From assembly GCF_004168205.1 (NCBI RefSeq), contig NZ_RCYB01000079.1, positions 1 through 9,090 of the forward strand: DNA of 9,090 nucleotides, in the 5' to 3' direction. Positions 1 through 4,841 of the stretch are shown piece by piece (positions within the stretch are counted from its first letter, which is position 1; each line of letters starts with the position of its first letter). The notes below the pieces were generated by a model that was not told where the DNA came from, made no database searches, and saw only the letters and a list, made by a program, of their open reading frames with translations. This stretch comes from Catenibacterium sp. co_0103. Its GTDB lineage: Bacteria; Bacillota_I; Bacilli_A; Erysipelotrichales; Coprobacillaceae. The position numbers and the translations under genes were made by a program.

Positions 1-47
1 CATAAAAGCAAAGCCAGGAGTTCATACCCCTGACTTTTTCAAAGCTT

Positions 48-86
48 GAGTAAACCCCAAGTCTATTTAGTTACTCTGTTTTTTTT
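48..86 (+). terminator. Weak terminator-like hairpin
   Basis: Arms GAGTAA (48-53) and TTACTC (71-76) are perfectly complementary around a 17-nt loop and are followed after TG by a run of eight T (79-86). The stem is short and AT-rich, so the call rests mainly on the T run. It would fit the end of an upstream plus-strand gene whose stop might be the TGA at 47-49. Confidence 0.35.
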
Positions 87-129
87 ACTATTTCTATTGC
101 ATTTATCTTATAGGAGTAGTATTATTTAG

Positions 130-154
130 TTAGTAAAGACTAACTCTTTACTAA
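130..154. repeat. 10-bp inverted repeat containing a TTAG-N6-CTAA box
   Basis: Perfect 10-bp arms TTAGTAAAGA (130-139) and TCTTTACTAA (145-154) flank a CTAAC spacer. Bases 130-143 match the TTAG-N6-CTAA pattern found four times in the feo control region. There is no T run on either side, so it looks more like a protein-binding site than a terminator. No promoter or gene next to it could be assigned. Confidence 0.5.
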
Positions 155-201
155 ACACAACATATCCTTTCATATTCTCAGTTCCATTAAACAGAGGACA
201 T

Positions 202-237
202 AAAAAATCACAGGACGGCACACACCTGTGATTTTTT
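202..237. terminator. Bidirectional rho-independent terminator
   Basis: Perfect 13-bp stem: AAAAAATCACAGG (202-214) pairs with CCTGTGATTTTTT (225-237) around a 10-nt loop. The A/T ends give a U tract on both strands. It begins just past the stop codon of the minus-strand regulator (240-242) and would end that transcript. It would also stop any plus-strand read-through from the left. Confidence 0.85.
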
Positions 238-239
238 AT

Positions 240-602
240 TTAGATCTTATCTTTGAAATATGTTTTTAAAGCTTCAAAAGTTTCTGGTGAAATATAATGT
301 TCGATACGACATGCATCCTGTGAAGCAGTTGATTCACTAACACCAATATGAATTAAGATATCTCTTAATTCAGTATGTCTTTCAAATATCATATTCGCAA
401 TCTTAGCACCAGCTTCTGTTAATGTAATGGCACCATCTTCATCCATGTTGATGAGTTCCTTCTCTTTTAATCTTTTCATCTGTTGTGAAATAGTAGGTTT
501 AGAGAAATTCATTTCACGGGCGATATCAATGGAACGCACATGTCCTTTCTTCTTCTGAATAACTAATATAGTTTCTAAGTACATTTCTGTAGATTCACTC
601 AT
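240..602 (-). CDS. DtxR/MntR-family metal-dependent repressor, iron-type ligands
   Basis: A 120-residue cytoplasmic DNA-binding repressor with an N-terminal winged helix (about residues 8-65, recognition segment around FSKPTISQQMKRL) and a dimerisation/metal-binding region (about 66-120). It has no SH3-like C-terminal domain, so it is MntR-sized. Aligned to Bacillus subtilis MntR from memory, the ligand positions are M7, E10, H76, C98, E101 and H102. MntR has Asp and Glu where this protein has M7 and C98; DtxR and IdeR have Met and Cys there, which is the iron-sensing set. The ATG at 600-602 is preferred over an upstream in-frame GTG (609-611), because GAGGTG at 609-614 serves as its ribosome binding site and contains that GTG. 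It is divergent from the feo genes and probably represses them with Fe(II). The family is secure; metal choice is inferred. Confidence 0.9.
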   Translation of the reverse strand: MSESTEMYLETILVIQKKKGHVRSIDIAREMNFSKPTISQQMKRLKEKELINMDEDGAITLTEAGAKIANMIFERHTELRDILIHIGVSESTASQDACRIEHYISPETFEALKTYFKDKI

Positions 603-623
603 CTTATTCACCTCATTTACATT

Positions 624-653
624 ATTATAGCATAAAAATTCAAATAATGAAAA
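624..653 (-). promoter_or_regulatory. Probable promoter of the metal-dependent repressor
   Basis: On the minus strand, TTTTCA (648-653) and a perfect TATAAT (624-629) are separated by 18 bp. The predicted start near 617 leaves a leader of about 15 nt carrying the ribosome binding site. A TTAG-N6-CTAA box (656-669) lies immediately upstream of the -35, so self-regulation is possible. Confidence 0.55.
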
Positions 654-655
654 AG

Positions 656-669
656 TTAGGCTTTGCTAA
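656..669. promoter_or_regulatory. Metalloregulator box 1 (TTAG-N6-CTAA)
   Basis: TTAGGCTTTGCTAA lies between the divergent promoters: next to the repressor -35 on one side and 8 bp upstream of the feo -35 on the other. The TTAGG...CTAA core resembles the DtxR/IdeR operator consensus recalled from the literature. Confidence 0.55.
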
Positions 670-677
670 TATTTTTG

Positions 678-706
678 TTGACATGCAAAAATAGTAAGGC
701 TATACT
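678..706 (+). promoter_or_regulatory. Sigma-A promoter of the feo operon
   Basis: TTGACA (678-683, perfect) and TATACT (701-706) are separated by the optimal 17 bp. The predicted start is near 713, giving a leader of about 50 nt before feoA1. Such a strong promoter fits a gene set held down by a repressor, and the overlapping and downstream boxes agree with that. Confidence 0.85.
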
Positions 707-708
707 AA
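695..708. promoter_or_regulatory. Metalloregulator box 2 overlapping the feo -10
   Basis: TAAGGCTATACTAA covers the whole -10 hexamer (701-706). A bound repressor here would directly exclude RNA polymerase. The site is one base away from the TTAG-N6-CTAA pattern of the other three boxes. Confidence 0.5.
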
Positions 709-716
709 CATTGGAG

Positions 717-744
717 TTAGAAAAGGCTAATTAGGTTAGTCTAA
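717..744. promoter_or_regulatory. Metalloregulator boxes 3 and 4, abutting
   Basis: Two 14-bp boxes sit end to end just downstream of the predicted start: TTAGAAAAGGCTAA (717-730) and TTAGGTTAGTCTAA (731-744). The second matches the first nine bases of the DtxR consensus (TTAGGTTAG) and then its CTAA. This is the best single operator candidate in the window. Placement in the early transcribed region fits repression by roadblock or by blocking initiation. Confidence 0.65.
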
Positions 745-765
745 TCATCTGAGGAGGCGGATTAT

Positions 766-975
766 ATGCCAATTAGTATGGTAAATCCTGGAGATACAGT
801 CATTATTAGACGTATTACAGGAACTGATAAAGTAAAGAATCATCTTGCAGAACTTGGTTTTGTAGTAGATGGGGAAGTGACTATTATCAGTAAAGTAGAT
901 AACGGAATTATTTGTAATGTGAAAGGCAGTAGGATTGCGCTTTCTGAACAGATGGCCAATCGTATATTGTTTTAA
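766..975 (+). CDS. feoA: FeoA family ferrous iron transport protein (first copy)
   Basis: A 69-residue small cytoplasmic protein made of a single FeoA (SH3-like) domain. FeoA proteins support FeoB-driven Fe(II) uptake, probably by contacting the FeoB cytoplasmic domain. The family pattern is visible in the PGDTVIIRRITG start, the LAELGF turn followed by a Gly, and the closing segment GSRIALSEQMANRI. A strong ribosome binding site GAGGAGG (751-757) lies 8 nt before the ATG. It is the first gene of the operon, 12 bp ahead of a second FeoA. The two copies are clearly diverged, so they may not be interchangeable; which one serves FeoB cannot be told from sequence. Confidence 0.9.
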   Translation: MPISMVNPGDTVIIRRITGTDKVKNHLAELGFVVDGEVTIISKVDNGIICNVKGSRIALSEQMANRILF

Positions 976-987
976 GGGAGGAGCAAC

Positions 988-1209
988 ATGAACTTAAAAG
1001 ATGTAAAAGTGGGCGAAACAGTAACTATTAAAAAAGTAACTGGTACAGGTCCAGTAAAAAGAAGAATTATGGATATGGGTTTAACTAAAGGACAGAGTGT
1101 TTATGTAAGAAAAGTTGCACCTTTAGGAGATCCAGTAGAAATTACAGTACGTGGTTATGAATTATCTTTGCGTAAAGCAGATGCGCAGATGATTGAGGTG
1201 GAGGAATAG
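988..1209 (+). CDS. feoA: FeoA family ferrous iron transport protein (second copy)
   Basis: A 73-residue FeoA domain protein and likely cytoplasmic partner of FeoB. Recognisable elements are the KVGETVTIKKVTGTG start, the core RRIMDMGLTKGQ, a basic strand with the APLGDPVEI turn, and the end VRGYELSLRKADAQMIEV. It is closer to the textbook FeoA pattern than the first copy; the MGLTKG and GDPVEI segments are typical. The ribosome binding site GGGAGG (976-981) follows directly after the first copy's stop. Its own last codons contain the ribosome binding site of feoB (GGTGGAGG, about 1197-1204), so the two are probably translationally coupled. Confidence 0.93.
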   Translation: MNLKDVKVGETVTIKKVTGTGPVKRRIMDMGLTKGQSVYVRKVAPLGDPVEITVRGYELSLRKADAQMIEVEE

Positions 1210-1211
1210 TT

Positions 1212-3335
1212 ATGAAGATAGCGTTAGCGGGTAACCCTAACTCTGGTAAAACAACGTTATTCAATGCACTGACTGGTAGTACTCAGTATGTTGGTAACTG
1301 GCCAGGGGTTACAGTTGAAAAGAAAGATGGGAAACTAAAAGGTCATAAAGATGTGACTATCCAGGATTTACCTGGTATTTATTCATTATCTCCTTATACA
1401 CTTGAAGAAGTGGTTACAAGAAGATATTTAATTAATGAAACACCTGATGCAATCATTAATATCATTGATGGAACTAACCTAGAAAGAAACCTATATTTAA
1501 CAACTCAGTTAGCTGAATTAGGTATTCCTATGGTTTTAGCTGTCAACATGTATGATATCATCGAAAAGAAGGGTGATAAGATTGACTTAGATCAGTTAGG
1601 TCAGTTATTTGGTTGTAAAGCAGTCACTTTATCTGCATTAAAGAATAAAGGAACTCAGGAAGTGGCTGAAGAAGCAATTAAACTTGCACACAACCATAAA
1701 GTATCAGAACATCCTCATGTATTCGATGGTTCTGTAGAACATGCTTTGGCACATATTGAAGAATCAATTGAAAATAAAGTAGATGCATCTAAGTTAAGAT
1801 GGTTTGCAGTTAAGGTATTTGAAAGAGATGAAAAGGTATTGGCTGAACTTAAATTAGATCAGGCAGTATTAAATGAAATCGAAGGTCATATTGCGGATTG
1901 TGAAACAGAAATGGATGATGATTCAGAATCTATTATCACAAACCAGAGATATACATTTATTAAGAATTCTATTAACAAGGTTCTTACAAAGAAGAATCCA
2001 CATCAGACATTATCTACATCAGATCAGATTGATAAGATTGTCACTAACAGATTCTTAGCTTTACCAATCTTCGTATTAATTATGTGGCTTGTTTATTACA
2101 TCTCAGTATCTACAGTAGGTGACTGGATGACTGGATGGGTGAATGATGTATTATTTGCAGAGATTATTCCACCTATAGTAGAAACTTTCCTTAAATCAAT
2201 TGGTTGTGCAGCTCCATTAATCAGCTTAATTAATGATGGTATTATTGCTGGTGTAGGTTCAGTATTAGGTTTCGTACCACAGATGGCACTTATCTTCTTA
2301 TTCTTAGCTATTCTTGAAGATTCAGGATATATGGCAAGAATTGCATTCATTATGGATAGACTATTACGTAAATTCGGTTTATCTGGTAAATCATTCATCC
2401 CTATCTTAATTGGTACAGGATGCGGTGTTCCAGCTGTTATGGGTACACGTACTATTGAAAATGAAGCAGATAGAAGAATGACTATTCTATTATGTACATT
2501 TATTCCTTGTGGTGCAAAGACTGTTATTATTGGTATGATCAGTTCAGCATTCTTCCCAGGTAACACTTGGATTGCGCCAGCAATGTATTTCTTAAGTATT
2601 TTAGTTATTATTTTATCAGGTATCGCATTAAAGAAGACTCGTTTCTTTGCCGGTGATCCAGCACCATTCGTAATGGAATTACCAGCATACCATATTCCTA
2701 CATTAAGAGGTGTATTCATCCATGTTTGGGAACGTGCAAAAGCATTCATGATTAAAGCAGGTACTATTATCTTTAGTATTAGTATTGTAGTTTGGTTATT
2801 ATCTACATTTAACTTCTCATTCCAGATGGTTGATATTGAAAACTCAATGTTAGCCTCTATTGGTCATCTATTTACAGCATTATTCGCACCAGTAGGTATT
2901 GAAAACTGGAAAGGTTCAGTAGCTGTTATTTCAGCTCTTGCAGCTAAGGAACAGGCTATTTCTACTATCTCTATCTTAAATCACATGGGTGATGCAGATT
3001 CAGGTGCTAAGGCAATTCATGCTATGGTTAATACATTCTCTGCAATGGGTGGCTTCTCATTCATGATTTTGAACTTATTCGATCCACCATGCTTTGCCGC
3101 TATTGGTACAATCATGAGAGAAATGGGTTCTAAGTTCTGGGGATGGTTTGCGATTTTATACCAGATGGTATTAGGTTATGTATTAGCTATGATCACTTAT
3201 CAGTTAGGTTCATGGTTATTCTATGGTGCGGCATTCGGATTAGGTCAGATTCTATCAATCGTATGTATTTTAGTAATGATCTACTTCATTGTAAGACCAG
3301 CACCTAAACCAGAATTAAAGACACAGAGAGCTTAA
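1212..3335 (+). CDS. feoB: FeoB ferrous iron transporter (GTPase-coupled)
   Basis: A 707-residue inner-membrane Fe(II) importer. The N-terminal G domain shows G1 GNPNSGKT (7-14), G3 DLPG (52-55), G4 NMYD (112-115) and a G5 around SALKNKG (141-147). The GDI-like helical spacer follows (about 165-270). The membrane region begins near 282 (FLALPIFVLIMWLVYYIS) and contains the two repeated gate segments and conserved cysteines in GTGCGVP (C404), IPCGAK (C433) and PPCFAA (C627). The last helices lie at about 645-695 and a short basic tail ends the protein. There is no Cys-rich C-terminal extension and no FeoC gene; thiol-rich functions may instead come from the two small membrane proteins downstream. 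The start is 2 bp after feoA2. All 17 Gln codons are CAG. Length and motifs indicate an intact gene. Confidence 0.97.
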   Translation: MKIALAGNPNSGKTTLFNALTGSTQYVGNWPGVTVEKKDGKLKGHKDVTIQDLPGIYSLSPYTLEEVVTRRYLINETPDAIINIIDGTNLERNLYLTTQLAELGIPMVLAVNMYDIIEKKGDKIDLDQLGQLFGCKAVTLSALKNKGTQEVAEEAIKLAHNHKVSEHPHVFDGSVEHALAHIEESIENKVDASKLRWFAVKVFERDEKVLAELKLDQAVLNEIEGHIADCETEMDDDSESIITNQRYTFIKNSINKVLTKKNPHQTLSTSDQIDKIVTNRFLALPIFVLIMWLVYYISVSTVGDWMTGWVNDVLFAEIIPPIVETFLKSIGCAAPLISLINDGIIAGVGSVLGFVPQMALIFLFLAILEDSGYMARIAFIMDRLLRKFGLSGKSFIPILIGTGCGVPAVMGTRTIENEADRRMTILLCTFIPCGAKTVIIGMISSAFFPGNTWIAPAMYFLSILVIILSGIALKKTRFFAGDPAPFVMELPAYHIPTLRGVFIHVWERAKAFMIKAGTIIFSISIVVWLLSTFNFSFQMVDIENSMLASIGHLFTALFAPVGIENWKGSVAVISALAAKEQAISTISILNHMGDADSGAKAIHAMVNTFSAMGGFSFMILNLFDPPCFAAIGTIMREMGSKFWGWFAILYQMVLGYVLAMITYQLGSWLFYGAAFGLGQILSIVCILVMIYFIVRPAPKPELKTQRA

Positions 3336-3341
3336 TCAATT

Positions 3342-3656
3342 ATGGGTAACATCATAGTTGTGGCTATTGTTGTTGTGTTGCTCATTATAGGTGTTCTTCA
3401 CTACAAGAAGACATTACAGTCAGGATGTTGTGGTGAACACGATCAAATAAAGAAAATAGGTATGGGGGATAAGGATAAAAATCTTTATCCCTATCGTACT
3501 ATTCTTCATATTGACGATATGTTCTGCAAGAACTGTGCAGCAACAATAGAAAATGCGTTTAATCAACATAAAGAATATCTTGCATCAGTAAACATGAATA
3601 AGAAAGAAATCACTATTCTTTCTATGAATCAACCTGATCTAGAAACATATAAATAA
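3342..3656 (+). CDS. Membrane-anchored HMA-domain protein, truncated by an in-frame stop
   Basis: 104 residues as read: an N-terminal membrane helix (about 3-20), a basic YKK, a vicinal Cys pair SGCCGE (C29, C30), a linker, then an HMA fold (about 50 onward) with the metal-binding motif DDMFCKNC (C62, C65). Proteins of this layout accompany feoB in several Firmicutes and may bind or pass on metal at the membrane. The reading frame stops at TAA (3654-3656) in the predicted second helix. The same frame then continues as MIIKLGYTPR to a TAA at 3687-3689, which is the expected end of an HMA domain. The intact form would be about 115 residues, so the gene is probably damaged or read through. It begins 6 bp after feoB with only a weak AGAGAG ribosome binding site, suggesting coupling. 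Three of its four Gln codons are CAA, unlike feoB. Confidence 0.8.
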   Translation: MGNIIVVAIVVVLLIIGVLHYKKTLQSGCCGEHDQIKKIGMGDKDKNLYPYRTILHIDDMFCKNCAATIENAFNQHKEYLASVNMNKKEITILSMNQPDLETYK

Positions 3657-3689
3657 ATGATCATCAAACTTGGTTATACACCAAGATAA
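3657..3689 (+). pseudogene. Detached C-terminal codons of the HMA protein
   Basis: Immediately after the stop at 3654-3656 and in the same frame, ATG opens ten codons, MIIKLGYTPR, ending in TAA. The LGYTP ending is characteristic of the final helix and strand of HMA domains. This is therefore leftover coding sequence, not spacer. A ribosome could in principle restart at the ATG abutting the stop, but a ten-residue product would not fold alone. Confidence 0.65.
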
Positions 3690-3698
3690 TTGTATAAT
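3670..3698 (+). promoter_or_regulatory. Possible internal promoter before the Cys-rich membrane protein
   Basis: TTGGTT (3670-3675), a 17-bp gap and a perfect TATAAT (3693-3698) lie 20 bp ahead of the next start codon. The -35 agrees with consensus at only three bases. A 5-bp hairpin CTTGG/CCAAG (3669-3685) overlaps it. It could give the last gene extra, iron-independent expression. Confidence 0.45.
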
Positions 3699-3718
3699 AG
3701 AAGCAAGAAGGAGATAGT

Positions 3719-3910
3719 ATGGGTACAATTATAGTAAGTATTTTATTAGTTATCTGGATTTGTCTTGTCCTTAGAACTATATATAAAAATAAGAAAAAAG
3801 GCATAGGTGTCTGTGGACATAATTGTAATACATGTGGCACAAATGATTTATGTCATGCTGATCTCTATAAAATGTATCGTGAAGAGATGCGTAAAGAAGA
3901 GCACGCTTAG
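3719..3910 (+). CDS. FeoB-associated Cys-rich membrane protein
   Basis: A 63-residue protein with one N-terminal membrane helix (about 3-20, MGTIIVSILLVIWICLVL), a basic stop-transfer stretch (YKNKKKG) and a short cytoplasmic Cys/His cluster: C32, H34, C36, C39, C45, H46. This is the layout of the small Cys-rich membrane proteins found after feoB in many Firmicutes (a Pfam family named FeoB_associated). Their role is not settled; binding of iron at the membrane face of FeoB is a reasonable guess. Ribosome binding site AAGGAG (3708-3713) lies 5 nt before the ATG. The C-terminal RKEEHA codons form the left arm of the terminator, so the operon ends here. The acidic/basic tail after residue 47 is longer than in the shortest members of the family. 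Confidence 0.85.
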   Translation: MGTIIVSILLVIWICLVLRTIYKNKKKGIGVCGHNCNTCGTNDLCHADLYKMYREEMRKEEHA

Positions 3911-3925
3911 TGTTCTTCTTTTTTT
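3893..3925 (+). terminator. Rho-independent terminator of the feo operon
   Basis: A 12-bp stem, AAAGAAGAGCAC (3893-3904) with GTGTTCTTCTTT (3910-3921), has one G-U pair, a GCTTA loop and a T run to 3925. The left arm and loop lie inside the last codons and stop codon of the Cys-rich membrane protein. Confidence 0.88.
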
Positions 3926-3941
3926 AATTTGAGCATATTCA

Positions 3942-3969
3942 TTGAATTATATCTTAAAAGGATTATACT
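3942..3969 (+). promoter_or_regulatory. Promoter of the rubredoxin gene
   Basis: TTGAAT (3942-3947) and TATACT (3964-3969) are separated by 16 bp, with a predicted start near 3976. That falls inside the palindrome listed next. A terminator directly upstream means the rubredoxin gene needs its own promoter. Confidence 0.65.
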
Positions 3970-3995
3970 ATAAGTAGTAATAATTACTATTTATA
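3969..3995. promoter_or_regulatory. 27-bp palindrome, Fur/PerR-like operator candidate
   Basis: Thirteen-base arms centred on A3982 are complementary at all but one position (G3974 opposite T3990). The inner 15 bp, TAGTAATAATTACTA, is a perfect 7-1-7 repeat, the architecture of Fur-family operators. It matches the recalled B. subtilis PerR consensus TTATAATNATTATAA at 10 of 14 arm positions. It covers the predicted transcription start, a suitable place for repression. PerR control of a rubredoxin would make sense for oxidative stress in an anaerobe, but no Fur-family gene lies in this window. Confidence 0.55.
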
Positions 3996-4012
3996 AAAAG
4001 GAGGAAACTAAT

Positions 4013-4129
4013 ATGAAATGGGTATGTAAAGTGTGTGGATATGTATATGAAGGTGATGAATTACCTGAAGATTATGTATGTCCACTATGCGGTGTAGGAC
4101 CAGAAGAATTTGAAAAAGTAGAAGAATAA
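4013..4129 (+). CDS. Minimal rubredoxin (38 residues)
   Basis: A small cytoplasmic one-electron carrier with a single Fe(Cys)4 site. The sequence starts [16 protein letters not shown] and shows CxxC at C5/C8 and CxxC at C23/C26, followed by [12 protein letters not shown]. The knuckles and the [13 protein letters not shown] and EFE segments are those of true rubredoxins, not of rubrerythrin domains. Typical rubredoxins have about 52-54 residues with 29 residues between the two CxxC pairs; here there are 14, so a loop of about 15 residues is absent. Ribosome binding site AAGGAGG (3998-4004) lies 8 nt upstream of the ATG. It stands alone between terminators, with its own promoter and operator-like palindrome. 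Rubredoxins in anaerobes typically pass electrons to oxygen- or peroxide-reducing enzymes; the partner is not in the window. Confidence 0.92.
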   Translation: MKWVCKVCGYVYEGDELPEDYVCPLCGVGPEEFEKVEE

Positions 4130-4150
4130 TATAATTATTTTTCAAAGCAA

Positions 4151-4206
4151 AAAAGGCTGTAACGCTTAAGGTAGTAGTCAATACTATCTGTTCGTTACAG
4201 CCTTTT
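4151..4206. terminator. Long branched terminator after the rubredoxin gene
   Basis: A perfect 14-bp stem, AAAAGGCTGTAACG (4151-4164) with CGTTACAGCCTTTT (4193-4206), encloses a 28-nt insert. The insert itself pairs: GGTAGTA (4170-4176) with TACTATC (4182-4188), one G-U. Six A on the left (4149-4154) and four T on the right let it work in both directions. It ends the rubredoxin unit. Confidence 0.8.
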
Positions 4207-4209
4207 AAT

Positions 4210-4235
4210 CTGGCAGGGAATACGCCGAGTTTTTT
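4210..4235 (+). terminator. Second, weaker terminator
   Basis: CTGGC (4210-4214) pairs with GCC-AG (4224-4229, one bulged G) around a 9-nt loop and is followed by six T (4230-4235). It lies four bases past the long hairpin and looks like a backup stop. The rest of the gap up to the lipoprotein gene (about 4236-4312) is AT-rich; I see only a poor promoter candidate there (TTGATT 4271-4276, GATATA 4295-4300). Confidence 0.45.
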
Positions 4236-4324
4236 AAAGAATATGTAAGTGTTGTGTATTTTGATTAGGTTTGATTTATTTAGTTGTTTGATATGATATA
4301 GTAGAGTGGAGTGGAGAGGTGAAT

Positions 4325-4753
4325 ATGAAGAAAATATTAATTTTATTAGTGACAATGATGTTATGTGCCTGCTCACCTGCAGAACCTATGTCACTCAAAG
4401 ACAGCTATGGACAGTACAAACAAGAGAAAATCGTATATGCGAATAAGAAGGATTACATAAAGAAGAAGGATGCTTATAATGCGTATCTTGTTTATGAAAT
4501 CAATAAAGATGCATGTACATTTGAAAGTGATTTAAAGTATCAGAATATCCAGTATAAGAAGGTTGAACTATCAAAAGATGAGAAAGAAAAAGTTCCTGAA
4601 GCACGCATCAAATACAACCTTTATGAAGGTGAAAAACAGTTAGGTATTGCGGTTTACTTAGGTGAAGAAACTGTTTATATTGCTAGCTATGATCAATATG
4701 ATGGCAGTCCTGTATATATTGCGAAAATGAAAAAAATCATAAATAAGAGCTAA
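4325..4753 (+). CDS. Putative lipoprotein of unknown function
   Basis: 142 residues. A basic N-terminus (MKK), a hydrophobic stretch (4-13) and the lipobox LCAC give a lipoprotein signal, with C16 as the predicted lipidated residue; the second Cys (C14) inside the lipobox is unusual. The mature part is rich in Lys, Tyr and Glu, has one further Cys (C64), and shows no motif I recognise. The alternating Tyr/Val/Ile segments near 98-120 suggest a beta-rich fold. I do not recognise the family and propose no function beyond surface attachment. ATG at 4325 is preferred over an in-frame GTG at 4319, which lies within the purine-rich ribosome binding site (GGAGAGG, 4313-4319). It is a single-gene unit between the rubredoxin terminators and the T-box leader. 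Confidence 0.75.
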   Translation: MKKILILLVTMMLCACSPAEPMSLKDSYGQYKQEKIVYANKKDYIKKKDAYNAYLVYEINKDACTFESDLKYQNIQYKKVELSKDEKEKVPEARIKYNLYEGEKQLGIAVYLGEETVYIASYDQYDGSPVYIAKMKKIINKS

Positions 4754-4775
4754 AATTTACGAAAAACAGAAAATA

Positions 4776-4808
4776 AATAATTTTGTTTATATTTAAATAA
4801 AAATTATT
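4776..4808. repeat. AT-only inverted repeat before the T-box promoter
   Basis: AATAATTTT (4776-4784) and AAAATTATT (4800-4808) are complementary 9-bp arms around 15 nt of AT-rich sequence. The right arm overlaps the first two bases of the T-box promoter -35. It has no G or C, so it is poor as a terminator; it could be a chance feature of AT-rich DNA or a weak end for the lipoprotein transcript. Confidence 0.3.
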
Positions 4809-4835
4809 GACAAAGTAAAAAAGTGATTGTATTAT
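4807..4835 (+). promoter_or_regulatory. Promoter of the arg T-box operon
   Basis: A perfect TTGACA (4807-4812), a 17-bp gap and TATTAT (4830-4835, five of six bases) predict a start near 4842, just ahead of the T-box leader. A strong constitutive promoter fits control by premature termination downstream. Confidence 0.8.
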
Positions 4836-4841
4836 AGACCC

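Larger units (their letters stand above)
1..201. other. Gene-poor left flank
   Basis: I see no convincing gene here. In the plus-strand frame starting at base 2, 15 sense codons (read as IKAKPGVHTPDFFKA) run to a TGA at 47-49. This could be the tail of a gene beyond the window, but it is too short to support. The rest is AT-rich and holds a weak terminator-like hairpin (48-86) and an inverted repeat (130-154), each listed separately. Confidence 0.5.

Noticed and set aside
2..49. Tail of a plus-strand gene entering from the left edge
   Set aside because: Fifteen codons are too few to support a gene; noted only with the left flank.
603..611. Upstream GTG start (609-611) for the DtxR-family repressor
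   Set aside because: That GTG is part of the GAGGTG ribosome binding site serving the ATG at 600-602.
1873..2058. 61-codon plus-strand frame
   Set aside because: Out-of-frame reading inside feoB; its content is low-complexity Arg/Leu/Ile and it has no independent start signal.
2096..2749. 217-codon minus-strand open frame
   Set aside because: It lies wholly inside feoB on the opposite strand, has no ribosome binding site worth noting, and its protein resembles no family. It results from feoB codon bias.
4008..4376. 122-codon minus-strand open frame
   Set aside because: It runs antisense through the rubredoxin gene, both hairpins and the lipoprotein start, and reads as low-complexity hydrophobic sequence. 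The rubredoxin on the plus strand explains the region.
4760..4830. ArgR/AhrC (ARG box) operator near the arg promoter
   Set aside because: The AT-rich inverted repeat lacks the TGAAT/ATTCA half-sites of the recalled ARG box consensus. T-box control is sufficient to explain regulation.
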